Positions 10,406-21,259 of a stretch of 64,000 bases of DNA are shown here, piece by piece. The stretch spans positions 310,001-374,000 of the forward strand of contig JAGTJM010000008.1 in the NCBI GenBank assembly GCA_020747015.1, written 5' to 3'. Position 1 is the first letter of the stretch; each line of letters starts with the position of its first letter. The DNA comes from Pyrenochaeta sp. MPI-SDFR-AT-0127 (taxonomy: Eukaryota; Ascomycota; Dothideomycetes; Pleosporales; Cucurbitariaceae). Below the pieces are notes generated by a model. That model was not told the DNA's origin. It made no database searches and worked only from the letters and a program-made list of their open reading frames with translations. Both the position numbers and the translations under genes were made by a program.

Positions 10406-11461
10406 TTATCTAATTGATTTATCTCCTCCGCGACGCACGACCTCAAGGTAAGTACTGGGTAAATATCCGTATCGGCCGTCTCTGGTCCTACACCTCCACC
10501 AATCCGATGGGTTTCCAAGGGGGTCGTCTTTTGCAAGTATCGCTACCAATTCGCCTTTGTATACAGTTATATCAATTTCCGGTACCACTGCAATTGGAAG
10601 ATAGTCCCACATAAGCCGGGCAAATTCGAGTTTGCTGGGATCGATGGTAGTTTTCCCTAGGTGAGCATCTAATTAAGTAAAAGAAACATGTTAAATTGGT
10701 CTGATGAACATACGAGTTGTATCAATCGGGTTCCTTTCCTCGATCTCTTTGTAGAGTCGCTTGAATGCATTTTCCCTCCCCTCACCGTAGAGTAATGGCA
10801 TATGAATGTCAAAAATCCCTAGTAGAGAGTATACTTCATCCTCTTCTCGCGTTGTCTTCCGACCTGCCATCCACGTGAATCGCTCATTAACTGGGAACTG
10901 AGCAAGATCGTTTCCTGAAAGGGCTTGAATGGATATTCCTGTTCTTTCGTGAATTACTTGTCGTAGCGAGGTTTTATCGCCGAGTCTCTTGTAGTTTGCA
11001 GAGAAAAATTCGACTGATGATGGAGCAAGGAGTTCCTGAAGAGTCCAGCCTCGAGTGAACCATCTAGCCGTGAAGAGTTGCAGCTTCCGTTGGGCCTCGA
11101 TAACATCGCTAGGTTCGTCCGAGTCGTCAATGGAGACGTCTAAAAGGAGAACATAACACTTTTCTGCATTTTTGTACCAACGGAACATAGAATTAATGGC
11201 CTCTGATAGCTCAGCACTGCTAGACTTATCGATGCAACAAGTGTCGCACCAAGCCCATGAGAGCTCGTCTTTGGTGGCTTGCTCACACAAATATCGGATC
11301 TTCTGATACGCCGATTTATGCTCATATTGCCCAGTCTCTATGTCCCTAAAAGTGACTTCGTCTTTCGGCCTCCCCCATGTATGCGAGAGAATGGCATATT
11401 TTGGAATGTCCTCTCCGAAGAATTCGTCAAGCTGAAAAGTCGTGGTATTGATAAGACGCAT
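10406..11461 (-). CDS. HET-domain protein with a C-terminal PEX13-like SH3 domain
   Basis: Two exons, 11461-10714 and 10668-10406, with a 45-base intron (GTATGT ... TTAATTAG, phase 1), give 336 aa. Residues about 20-160 are a HET (heterokaryon incompatibility) domain: YAILSHTWG at 22-30, WAWCDTCCIDK at 69-79 and WFTRGWTLQELLAP at 134-147. After the SLLGIFDIHMPLLYGEG segment, exon 2 encodes a compact SH3 domain (about residues 262-330). It has ARLMWDY in place of the usual ALYDY, a GELVAILAKDDPLGN loop, DWWRCRTRDGR and GYLPSTYLEV. These last motifs are those I associate with the SH3 domain of peroxin 13. HET proteins trigger non-self cell death. The SH3 could be a sensor or bait for peroxisomal partners (inference). 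Confidence 0.85.
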
Positions 11462-12936
11462 GTTTTGCCGGGAATCTAGCTATGGTATTGATGTGAAAAG
11501 CGACAGCCCCACTGAGCGATTGTAGATTGCGGACATTGTGTAGGGTAGTAGAAAAGGAACAGTGTCGCAAGCGCTTAGGCTTCATACGGCCCGCGAAGAA
11601 AGGCGCTATTTTAGGCAACAGCGGAAGAGGTCTCGGCTAAGTCAATGCTCTCATCATATTCCTCTCGCACAGGCTTTTCTGTCAACGGTTGCGGCTTGAG
11701 ATGTCTTCCAGGTATGAATCTGATAATATTGACTAAGATTTGCGTACTTCGACAATGGCGGGATATGGCAAGGTTTGGGGTGCCATTGCCATCTTCCTGA
11801 GTTCAAAAGCGGGGATTGACTCGTGATCTTTGGCATTGTACGAAACCCAGAACAACTCTGTTGCAAACTCGCGGAGAGGTCAAGCTGCTGTTACCTTTTG
11901 TGAATATCAGATTTCACGATGAAAACGAGTAGCTCTACCACACGATTATGCTTGGCCGACTCGATCATCAGAATTCCCGACAAAAAAGCCAATAACATCT
12001 GGACTTTCTGCCAACTAGGTCCATGGCGTTACGGTCCTCAGAATAGTGTAAATAGCCGGCGAGCCCAGGCATATCTTCTGGGGTTGGTTTCGATTTATCG
12101 TTGTTAGCCTAAGCTCTCGTCGTTGTCAACTTCAAGCCAGGTTTCATTCATCGTTTGAGTCGCACCGTCCACGCCTCAAGGCTGCCAACATTATGTGTAT
12201 TACCTGAATACGTTCGTCCTTTGATGTGACCCCGGCAGTCTCCTGTTACCACTTTTCCATTCTTTTGGATTTGTGTTGCGTCCATTTTTAACTCGAGTGC
12301 TATCTTGAGAACAGAAGCAAGACAACTGGATGCTCGGGCCAGTAATCCGGCATGGCAAATGTTCTGCAAATTCTTATGCATTTTATGCACTTCACACTCG
12401 AAAAATGGCTACGCCTAGTTGTCTGGAGAGGATCGTCACACTCTAGAAACTGAAAAAGTAAGCAATCAATCGACGCCCGTATTGATAAGGTTCAGCCACA
12501 CGGAAGCCAAAGTTCATGAAACGACGCTCTCAAACTTTACCATTCTTTAATGTCATGTCTCGAACAGTCGAATCTTCCGACATACAGATCATTACCGGGA
12601 TTTAGAGCAATGCTTTACCTAGATGAGAAATGCAGAAACATGGAAGAGGTTGACGAAACCGTCCATGGCTGCGAACGTTCACCATGGTGGCTGCAAGCTA
12701 AACCATTTTAGTCTAAACAATGCGCTAAGGCAGGTCCACAAGTTCGCGATCGTTAGCCCCGCGCCCAACGTCACCACCCCTGAGCTAATGATGGCGCGGT
12801 ATATAGCATCATCGAACCAAACTCCAGCTACAAGTCATGGAACGAGACTTTGGACGCATCATTCACAATGCCCGCATCATACATCGCACGCGGTAACACG
12901 CATATCTTCTGGCATGCCGAATTGACCTGCTCCTAC
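11462..12936. other. intergenic stretch
   Basis: Roughly 1.5 kb between the HET gene and the next gene. A minus frame (12390-12148) ends in a pattern GRTYSGNTHNVGS that recalls tails of fungal NLR-like proteins, but this is too weak to call. The last few hundred bases are presumably promoter. Confidence 0.35.
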
Positions 12937-13932
12937 ATGCCTTCGAGGAAACGAAATAGAATTGTTGCAAAGAGGAGGGAGGATGAGGAGAGGGCGCGGA
13001 GTGGGTTGGAGGTTCCAAAGGAAGTAAGACGTGTGGATAGTGCGAATTTGCGGAAGGATACACAAGAGGATGAGAAGTTTGGTAACAAGCTTTCAATCGG
13101 CGACAAGCGGAAGAAAAGCACGACTCCAGAAGAAGCGAACAAAGCACCTAAAACCAAAGAGCCAGAGGAGATAGAGCTCAAAGCATCGCCAGTCCAGGTC
13201 CTCAAGTTTCTGCTATCAGATGCGGCACTCCAAGTTTGCAGACCAGAAGACGAGGTCGAGGACGTCCAGGAGCGCGGCAAGGATGTTGTGACCTACTCAC
13301 AACTGCTCAGCCCATTCGAAGAACTGCTCTGCGCCGTTGTGCTTTCGCGTCCAATATCACATAGGCTGGGCTTGCGCACGATCCGCACTGTCCTAAGCCC
13401 ACCATATGCATTCCGAAATCCAGTTGCGATCAAAACGGCCGGCTCCAAGAAGGTCCTTCAAGCATTGCAGGATGCGCGAACCCAGCACAAAGATAAGACG
13501 GCAGAGGAGATCGAGCTCATCGCAGACGCTGTGTCGAACAATAACTGGCACAACGATCTTGGGAAGATCCGCAAACAGACAAAAGGTGCTGTTGAGTCGG
13601 AGCGCGAGCTGCTGCGTCGCAGTATCAAGGGCCTTGGGAAGACTGGCCTTGATATCTTCTACCGGCGCATACAATGGCTATGGACGGAAGCATACCCGTT
13701 TGTCGACTCGCGAACACATGTTGCGCTTGAAAAGCTCGGTCTACCAAAACGACCAGAAGGCATTGTGAGGATGATCGAAGTGAGGTGGGATGAATTGAAT
13801 TTCCAGGACGACGAAGAATACAACGATGAGGAGAAGAGGAGGCGAGCTTTCGTCATTTTGCTTGAGAGAGCTGTGGGTGCGGACTTGGAGAAGAAAATTG
13901 ATGCCGTTCTAGGAGAGGCGTCGAAGTTGTAG
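12937..13932 (+). CDS. HhH-GPD-like (DNA glycosylase superfamily-like) nuclear protein
   Basis: A single exon of 331 aa. The frame is open from 12850, but I take ATG 12937 because a basic Met-Pro-Ser-Arg-Lys-Arg start follows. The first 80 residues are charged and low complexity (nuclear-type). The rest is helical. SIKGLGKTGLDIF, about 75 residues before the end, resembles a helix-hairpin-helix. The following AYPFVDSRT could supply the Asp seen in base-excision glycosylases. No Lys nucleophile or iron-sulfur cluster is evident, so activity is uncertain. Convergent with the AAA gene on its right. Confidence 0.7.
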   Translation: MPSRKRNRIVAKRREDEERARSGLEVPKEVRRVDSANLRKDTQEDEKFGNKLSIGDKRKKSTTPEEANKAPKTKEPEEIELKASPVQVLKFLLSDAALQVCRPEDEVEDVQERGKDVVTYSQLLSPFEELLCAVVLSRPISHRLGLRTIRTVLSPPYAFRNPVAIKTAGSKKVLQALQDARTQHKDKTAEEIELIADAVSNNNWHNDLGKIRKQTKGAVESERELLRRSIKGLGKTGLDIFYRRIQWLWTEAYPFVDSRTHVALEKLGLPKRPEGIVRMIEVRWDELNFQDDEEYNDEEKRRRAFVILLERAVGADLEKKIDAVLGEASKL

Positions 13933-14422
13933 AACTACTAGAACCTGTACAGTCACTAATTTTATTTCGTAATAGATCTCACCGTCATCAAAGTTTGAAC
14001 AAAGCAAAATGCAGTTACAGAATCTGAACAGTGGCTGTAATGGAGATGGCGAAAAAGCTGACATATCTCTTAGGAAAGTAGACATTGAGAAAACGTGGTG
14101 GGAGTCAGTCAGATATTTAGCTAGAGCTCTGAGCGCGAGAGCTGATGTGTAGCTAACAACTGGTTAACCCTATACAGTTGAAATGACTATGTTTGGAGAT
14201 CGATTGTTGTCCTTAGAACTAACAGAAGGTCCTGCGTATCGGTCGGGCTTGCTGATGTCCCCTGGGAGTAGTGTCATAACAGCCCGCCGGACTGTATTTG
14301 TGTCCAATGCGAGTATAAGAGACCTACTTTTGTGGAGGATACGAAGGATACTACTGCAGTGGTGTAGCTGGAGTAAGGAGACGCATGCATGTGAGGGTTA
14401 AGAAGTGGTTCTGGAGCTTTCA
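13933..14422. other. convergent 3' intergenic stretch
   Basis: A 490-base space between the 3' ends of two convergent genes. I see no gene, only likely 3' UTRs. Confidence 0.5.
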
Positions 14423-16059
14423 CTAGAGTTTGGCGCTGTACGTCTGCACAGGCACAATTCCTCCACTCCTATCCGGCACTTTCCTCATCGCAACCTCTCT
14501 CGTCCTCGCCAAACTCTCCAACTCATCCAGCCTGTTCAATGTAGCCTTCAAGTGTGCTTCGAAGCCTTCCTCCTGTACAATTTCCCGGAAAGCATTCTGC
14601 ATTGCGACAGAGTCGGCCCGCACCATTCCATGGGCATCGATGTGGACAACGTTGATGTGGTCGAAGGGGTGCACAAAGTCAGCGCGTGTTATGATCTGGC
14701 GGGCTTCATGGAGAGGAATCTCAGGGAGAGTAAACTGATCTTGAGTTGGGCCGCGGTTTTCGAGGAGGACAAGGGCTCGAGCGAGGATAATGGCTGCGGC
14801 GCAGAACTTCTGTTGTTCCTCCACATCATCGTCCATTGAATCTCCAAGAATCCAACAATTATTGAGAAACCAAGATTTCTCTCTTCGATTGATATGCTTA
14901 CATGTATCCAACATATCTCTCGACTTGGCTACTTGGTTTAGAAAGATCAAGCGGCCGCCGACTTTGGCGAAAATCTCGTCCAAAACACTTTGCGGTACGT
15001 CTTCGTTATGGTAACGAGCACGATACCGCTTCAGTGCACTGTCGACCACGTCCTTACGTACGTCTCTGATGTTCATGACGTTCATGTTAGTTGCGTGCGG
15101 AATCAGCCGCTCCAGAGTCCAAAACTCGTCAGATGTGAAAACAGTGGTTACAAGCTCATTACCAGCCCATATTTCGGCTCGCTGTTGCAGAATCTCCAGG
15201 AGGTGTTTCCCGCCCTCGTCGTCCTTGAACAAATGAATGTTGTTGATGACCATTAGGAGAGGTTTGCCGCGCCTCTTCCTCATCGACAAAGCGACTTTTT
15301 CCAGCTGGTTCAACGCCCTTTCAATATCTAGCAAAGGCGTGCTGTCTCGAGGTCCTCTGATGCTGAAAAGTCCGCCAATATAATCTTCGTGAAACTCATA
15401 GTCAATTGACTTGCCAAGCCGTGTTCGGAAGACTTCCAGATCATTATGTGCTTCCAGCATAGCGATCCCATCACCATTGACGTTCCTCATAGCCTCTAAA
15501 AGCAGCGCGCGCTTGCCCGTGCCTCTCTCACCAATAATGAGATGGTAACGTCCTCTAGTCTTGCCACTTACAATATCATTGACTTCCTTTTGTTCGACTC
15601 TGGGCACCCAGTACTCCCTCTCCACAATCTCTTGTATTTTGTCTGGCTCTGTACCGTACGAGATACGACCCAGCGCAACACGTTCTTGTGAACTGTAGCC
15701 GGTCGCAAATGCGTTTTCAATCTTATTTCTGACGGTCCTTTTGTAGAAGAGGCTGTATGCATAGCCGCCGAGGCCGAGACCAAAAAGTGATATGAGGGCT
15801 ACGGTGCTGCCTTCCAACACGCTCCGCGCGAATTTCCCTCGCTCTTGCTTTTCTTCATTGTGTTGTTTGCCTTTCGAGGCACGGTCTGGTAGCCCGTTGC
15901 CACTCAATGGCTGTTGGAAGAGTAGTTGTGAGGGTCGACCGCGAGTTGTGCGCCTGCCGAAGGGCAGCAGAATCCATCCTACAAATGGTCAGTTTCCCAC
16001 TATACGGAAGCCAATTGGGCATACGTGCCTCGTCGGACAATTTGAAAAGAGCGTGGCAT
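14423..16059 (-). CDS. membrane-anchored AAA-type ATPase, probably mitochondrial
   Basis: Exons 16059-16025 and 15953-14423 give 521 aa. The long frame by itself opens only at a TTG (15907). A small first exon, ATG 16059, joins through GTATGC and the CAG at 15954 (71-base intron, phase 2) and supplies an Arg-rich N-terminus typical of a mitochondrial presequence. One transmembrane helix follows (about residues 61-81, VALISLFGLGLGGYAYSLFY). The nucleotide-binding domain has Walker A GERGTGKR at about 153-160. The Walker B strand PLLMVINNIHLF lacks the usual acidic pair. A winged-helix-like C-terminal part follows. This matches a fungal family annotated as AAA protein with C-terminal winged helix; its role is not known to me. 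It overlaps no neighbour and shares a 616-base divergent promoter with ferroportin. Confidence 0.8.
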
Positions 16060-16675
16060 CCGTTGTTATGCGTGTCGCAAGTCACACTGGAATGACAACA
16101 GCCTTCAGGTCTTGCGAAGGTTGAAGCTCGAATGCCGGGGACTCCGCGCTTGGCTAGCCGTCTGACAGCGTGCCGAAGTTCCGAGCATTGTCAATTGTGA
16201 GACAAGAAGACGGAACCCCATCTTTTGAGACTGGTGCACGAGCGCGTATCTGTGTAAGGTGGAGTCCGAGGCTTGACACACACGAGCGGTGTTCGGAAGG
16301 TCCTCGGAAGCCCCCGTTTTAGTGTGTCGTTTAGCGTGAATTGGATATGGCCAACGTAGCTGCAATGTCATCTAAAGACCGTGGTGCCTTCCGTCCACCA
16401 ATAGATCTTGACAGAGAAATAGCTCGATTCCCCAGCGCCCAAGGATATGGGGTCATGGCTTCTACAAAACGAGAGTACGAGACCAGGCTATATATTGACC
16501 GAGCAAGAATAGCCGGAAACAGGTCAAACTGCCGATCAGGGTCCCGGTCGAAGGCCACCTCGGAAATCTGGGCATCCGCATCCACGTCTCATGATCATCA
16601 CGCCCTCTATTCGTCAAAAATGTGTCCTCTCTGCTTCCAAACTCTGCCTCCTTTGCTAATGAATCAACCATCACC
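16060..16675. promoter_or_regulatory. divergent promoter region AAA / ferroportin
   Basis: 616 bases between two divergent start codons. No reliable element was identified. Short open frames here are incidental. Confidence 0.4.
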
Positions 16676-18205
16676 ATGACGAGCGAGAGTGCTTCACGCT
16701 CACAAACCAGTACCCCGCCAACACCCAGTGACTACCCCACTTCAACGCAAACAAGATCGACACGGCCACTGCTATGGAAACTTTATGTTTCGCACACGCT
16801 TTCGACGTGGAACGCTCGCACCTTTGAATTCGGCGCTGTCATCTTCCTGGCTGCCATCTTCCCAGGAACATTGTTCTTTGCCTCTTGCTACGCATTGTTT
16901 CGCTCGGCAGCCGCAGCGATTCTGGGATCATGGATAGGCAGCCAAGTTGATCGAAAAGATAGGCTGGAAATTGTCAGACAGAGCATCGTGTGGCAAAGAC
17001 TATCTGTTGCAGCTTCATGTCTTATCCTTGTCTCTATGTTAAATTGGAGCAAAGAGAAGGGCTTCATCACCTATATCTTATTTGTCGCTAGTGTCATCCT
17101 GGCATGTTTCGAGAAGCTAGCTTTCGTGGCCAATACAGTTTCGGTAGAAAGAGACTGGATCATTGTAGTGTCCGACAGCCTCAGTGTCGATCGTCAAGAG
17201 TTGAACAGCGCTATGAGGAGGATTGACCTCATTTGCAAGCTCATCGCCCCCGTTGGTATTGGCCTAATTGATGGATATTCGACAAAAGTAGCGATCTGGA
17301 TCGTATTTGCGCAGAATGCCGTCAGCGTGTTGATCGAGTACTTTGCCATTGCGCAGGTGTACAAGGCAGTGCCAGAGCTTAGGCGCGGGAAGCAGCTAGA
17401 GAGCGCCGTCACGACTGAGCAACAGCAGGGACAGGATACCACAGTTCCATCATCACACTCCCTGTTTGACGGTATCACCTCTACTGTCCGACCCTGGAGA
17501 GATTATGTCGTCAATCCCGCCTTCCTCGCATCTTTCTCGCTCTCCCTCCTCTATCTCACTGTCCTAAGCTTCGCGTCTCAAATGACCACATACCTCCTCA
17601 CCCTGGGCTTCACTAGTGCACACGTCTCCATAATGCGCCTAGCATCCGTTATCCTAGAGCTCTCAGCTACCTGCGCAGCCCCATGGCTCATGAGCAAGAT
17701 TGGTGCTGTGCGTTCGGGGTTGTGGTTCATCAACGAGCAACTGATATCCATCGCTCTCGCTGTCGCTATGTTCTCCTGGGCCGGAGACAAGGCGAAGCTG
17801 GCTGGTGGCGCACTAGTCCTAGGAGTGTGCCTTAGCCGTCTTGGACTATGGGGATTCGATCTCTCTGTCCAATTTCTTGTGCAAGAAGACGCACCTTCGG
17901 CAACACGAGGCTCCTTCTCCGCCATCGAGATGTCCCTCCAAAACCTCTTCGAACTATTCTCATTCGCTACCACAATGATCTTTTACCGGCCTGAAGACTT
18001 CAAGATACCCATTTATATTAGTGCTGGAGCAATTGCGACTAGTGCGGCGTGTTTTGCTGGTTTCGTAAGGCAGAAGAGAGGACATTTGTTGCACACAGAT
18101 AAATGCTTAAAGAGAATGGGCAAGAAAGTAAGATATCAGGTTTTGCCTACTATTGAGGAAGAGGCGGAGATAGACGATGTAGCTCAGACTGAGAGTAGAG
18201 ATTGA
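16676..18205 (+). CDS. ferroportin-like iron exporter (SLC40 family)
   Basis: A single exon of 509 aa. The frame is open further upstream only from a GTG, so I take ATG 16676 (context CACCATGA). The Ser/Thr-rich N-terminus of about 35 residues is followed by LLWKLYVSHTLSTWNARTFE, the start of the ferroportin family. About ten to twelve hydrophobic helices follow. A hydrophilic loop (about residues 245-280) divides the two halves, as in the MFS-like fold. DRKDRLEIVRQS follows the second or third helix, as in SLC40. Family members export ferrous iron or related metals from the cytosol; in fungi the location (plasma membrane or vacuole) is mostly untested. Confidence 0.9.
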   Translation: MTSESASRSQTSTPPTPSDYPTSTQTRSTRPLLWKLYVSHTLSTWNARTFEFGAVIFLAAIFPGTLFFASCYALFRSAAAAILGSWIGSQVDRKDRLEIVRQSIVWQRLSVAASCLILVSMLNWSKEKGFITYILFVASVILACFEKLAFVANTVSVERDWIIVVSDSLSVDRQELNSAMRRIDLICKLIAPVGIGLIDGYSTKVAIWIVFAQNAVSVLIEYFAIAQVYKAVPELRRGKQLESAVTTEQQQGQDTTVPSSHSLFDGITSTVRPWRDYVVNPAFLASFSLSLLYLTVLSFASQMTTYLLTLGFTSAHVSIMRLASVILELSATCAAPWLMSKIGAVRSGLWFINEQLISIALAVAMFSWAGDKAKLAGGALVLGVCLSRLGLWGFDLSVQFLVQEDAPSATRGSFSAIEMSLQNLFELFSFATTMIFYRPEDFKIPIYISAGAIATSAACFAGFVRQKRGHLLHTDKCLKRMGKKVRYQVLPTIEEEAEIDDVAQTESRD

Positions 18206-18988
18206 AGCATACATGGTACAATTGAATACAATGGCGTTGGGCCGAGACTTCCAAGACTCATCTTCCCTAGACTTATCATGTGCCATGCTTCACGTGGCAA
18301 CGCTACAAAGATGGTCACAATGGCTATCGAACTAAGCATCTTGACACATCACATTCGTATTCACTTTACACTCCGCACATCCGAGCTGAGAATGAGTTTA
18401 CAGCTCGCAACCATGGCAGCATGAAAACTGCTCAACCGTCAAGCGACCACAACTCCATGCTTCCTACTCTCAGCTCTCTATTAAATCCAGTCAATACTAT
18501 CGACGTATACTTTTGTATCTACAAACAATCGGGACCCCAGAGTAGCGGTGTTCCAACCCACACTGCCATACATGGTCGAGGTTGTCTTACTGATAGAGAC
18601 TGTATTCTAAATCAGGTATATACCTGATAGCCGAGTAAATTGTGTAGGAAGTAGTAGAACAGACTAGCTCGATAACTGGCCATGTAGGAGAGTTTGGTTT
18701 GCAAAAGCAGTGTGCAGTGAATACCATAAACACAAAGGTACAACTGCCTTGTTGAAGTGCATGGGCCCAGGTCTGTGTAACGGCAATCAAGCAAGGAAAG
18801 AGCGCGTGGAAAAGAGAGAGATTGTCGGGTTTGAGAGAAGATGATGCTATATTGCACTGGATGCGGGTAGAATATGCCAAGCGACTAGCTAGAAATAATC
18901 TAGATGAAATCTACAATGCTCGTCTTCCCAAACGCCATACCATGCCATGCTATGCAAAGACTACATCAAATCAAATATGTAAACAAAG
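18206..18988. other. convergent 3' intergenic stretch
   Basis: 783 bases between the 3' ends of ferroportin and PAH1. Nothing beyond presumed UTRs is seen. Confidence 0.45.
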
Positions 18989-21259
18989 TTACCTCCTCCT
19001 AGGGCTCGCTCTCGGCGTTGGTGTTGAGTCCTTCACACTCAACAACCCAACGCCTTCCGAGGCTCCATCAAGGCCAGCAAGTTCTTTCGTCGGTGTAATA
19101 CCCTCTTCAACCTCATGTCCATCTTCATCTTCATCTTCCTCGTCGTCATCTTCCGTGTCTTCCTCATCAGCGTACTCCTGACCCTCGGCGTAGTCATCAC
19201 CTTCTACAGACTCAATGATGGAGTCCTCAAGTCCAGTCTCATCGAGCGAGTCCTGTGTCATATAGCTGGCCTCAAGATCCTCGCCGACCTCTGAACCCTC
19301 ATCTTCACTGCGAATGCTAGCTGCTTCCGTTTCATCGTCGTCGTCCTCGCTATCGGTGAAATCTTCGATATCGAGTGGTGGGTCACGCCAGTAGTTGAAA
19401 TCGGTATATGCTTCACCGCCAGCAGGCACTAACAGGCCCACAGGCGGGAAGAAGTGGTCGACAATCTCACGCATACTCGCGTAACCCGTCTTGTAGGAAT
19501 TGAGCGAAAGAACGTCGAGGCTGACTTCGGCATTTGAGTTGATGGTGAAGATGCGTGTTGAAGGAATGTTAACGGAGCGGTATGAAAGAGCATCAGTGAA
19601 GCGGTTGCCGAAGCCGGCATAGAACGGCGTTTGGTGTGTGGGTTTGTCGAAGAGTTGCATGATGTCGCGGAGACATGCCATCTTAAAGACTTCTGGTTTC
19701 CTCAGGTAGATCTCTCTGCGCAGAGCTGCGATTGTGCGGTCTGGACTCATGATAACAGGGCCTTTGGGTAAGCGGTAATTATCTTGCACGACGCCATTAA
19801 GGTACGCTCTTGTTGTGTCAGCTTGTCCCACAGAGCGACTTGTGAGGTAGAAGATATTGTAGCCGTTATTGACAATATCAGTGTATAGCTTCGCAACTCC
19901 CTGGTGCGTCCAGTCTCTGCCAATCATGTTCAGCACATGACCCAGGGCATCAGACTTGGTAATGGTGCCGTCGATGTCAGAAATAACAATGGGCACGTCA
20001 TGCTTCCAGTAGAACATGTAAGCCGTGCATGTTGACCTGTTCACTGTGAAGCTCATAGTGTTTGCACCGGGCTTCAGATCAAGCGCTTTGAGCTGATCGC
20101 TCGTTAATCGCAATGTCTTTGCGTAGTTCCTAGTCTCGCTCTTGCGAGCTTCTGGAGAGTGCGGTGCGGACATGCCGAGAGCGCTATCTGAGTCTCTCCG
20201 CATGTGAGGGAAGTCACCCGAGTCATCGCTTCGACCACTGTCGCTTTGGTACCCAGGGTCTGAGACAGCGTCGGATGAGCGAAGAGCAGCCTCATTCAGG
20301 ATGCTGAGTGAGGTTTTCTGCATAGCTGCCGCCTTAGCTTCTTCGCTGCTGTAAATCCAGAGATTGCCGTTCTCGTCAGCTCCGATCAAGGCGCCAATGT
20401 CATAATCACCGGCAAGTTCGTCGGAAAGGATCTTCCTAGCAATGACCTCGGCACGCAAAGCGTCCTCCTCACTGCTCTTGTACCCCGTCATGTCCAGCTC
20501 CAGGTCTCCACTGTCGGTGACTTTGTTAGGGATATTTGATGTGAAGAGTTTCTTCGACAGCTTAATGGCGCGAGCGAGAGCCTCGGTGGCTGACACTGGG
20601 GGCGGGCTTGCTGAGCGAGTCACCCGATTCCATGCGGTTGCGTCCTCTTTGCTGATGTCGAGCGGTCCATGCTCAGTGGTGTCCTCAAACTCCTTTGCAA
20701 ACCCCTCTTTTGCTGAAGGGAGAACCTCGTCGGTGTTTGCCCTGTGCATGTGGAAGCCTGACCAGTCCCCCGATTTTGGCCGCTCCAACTCAGCCCCATT
20801 GTATATGCTGCTGTCAGACGGGGGGACCGACATGGACATGCGGCCACGTCTCCTAGCATCGGTCGTGCCATCCAGATCGAGGGGTTCGGGATCGTCGAAG
20901 GCGCGATCAGAGGGTAACTCTACGGGCTTCTGTTCAGGGCTGGCTACGGGTGAGGCAATGGGCGAGGTCTGCATCTCGGCGGGAATCGCAGCCGAGGTTT
21001 CAAAGACGAAGAAGGCTTCGCCACCCTCGCCCAGCTTCATGGAATAGTTTTGCAGTTGGTCGTTTACCCTGAATTCCACCTTTTTGTCCGAGGGTCGCAG
21101 GATCTGGTACTTTCCGAAGCGCACATGGAAGGGCGAGCAGGCGAGGCTGCCATCTTCGCGCTCGACGACAATGGCATCGATGGCGCCGCTCAACGTGGCC
21201 GGGTTGATCGAGTTCCAGCCCTTGGACACACTGCCGGTTATGGATCGCACGTAGTTCAT
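18989..21259 (-). CDS. PAH1: phosphatidate phosphatase PAH1 (lipin / Ned1)
   Basis: A single exon of 756 aa from ATG 21259. The N-terminal lipin domain starts at residue 1 (MNYVRSITGSVSKGWNSINP) and includes GAIDAIVVEREDGSLACSPF. Residues 90-370 are a Ser-rich, probably phosphorylated linker. The catalytic LNS2 domain holds the HAD signature DIDGT at 428-432 with both aspartates, the LTSR motif at 472-475, and GNR at 551-553. The last 110 residues are very acidic, as in yeast Pah1. The enzyme dephosphorylates phosphatidate to diacylglycerol at ER and nuclear membranes. It thereby controls storage-lipid synthesis and nuclear envelope shape. Confidence 0.96.
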   Translation of the reverse strand: MNYVRSITGSVSKGWNSINPATLSGAIDAIVVEREDGSLACSPFHVRFGKYQILRPSDKKVEFRVNDQLQNYSMKLGEGGEAFFVFETSAAIPAEMQTSPIASPVASPEQKPVELPSDRAFDDPEPLDLDGTTDARRRGRMSMSVPPSDSSIYNGAELERPKSGDWSGFHMHRANTDEVLPSAKEGFAKEFEDTTEHGPLDISKEDATAWNRVTRSASPPPVSATEALARAIKLSKKLFTSNIPNKVTDSGDLELDMTGYKSSEEDALRAEVIARKILSDELAGDYDIGALIGADENGNLWIYSSEEAKAAAMQKTSLSILNEAALRSSDAVSDPGYQSDSGRSDDSGDFPHMRRDSDSALGMSAPHSPEARKSETRNYAKTLRLTSDQLKALDLKPGANTMSFTVNRSTCTAYMFYWKHDVPIVISDIDGTITKSDALGHVLNMIGRDWTHQGVAKLYTDIVNNGYNIFYLTSRSVGQADTTRAYLNGVVQDNYRLPKGPVIMSPDRTIAALRREIYLRKPEVFKMACLRDIMQLFDKPTHQTPFYAGFGNRFTDALSYRSVNIPSTRIFTINSNAEVSLDVLSLNSYKTGYASMREIVDHFFPPVGLLVPAGGEAYTDFNYWRDPPLDIEDFTDSEDDDDETEAASIRSEDEGSEVGEDLEASYMTQDSLDETGLEDSIIESVEGDDYAEGQEYADEEDTEDDDEEDEDEDGHEVEEGITPTKELAGLDGASEGVGLLSVKDSTPTPRASPRRR

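Noticed and set aside
12148..12390. Tail pattern GRTYSGNTHNVGS as a possible NLR-like protein remnant
   Set aside because: Too short and no upstream domain in any frame.
15907..15978. AAA gene starting at the TTG at 15907, or via acceptor at 15979
   Set aside because: No ATG is reachable in that phase; the 16059 exon with acceptor 15954 gives an ATG and a mitochondrial-type N-terminus.
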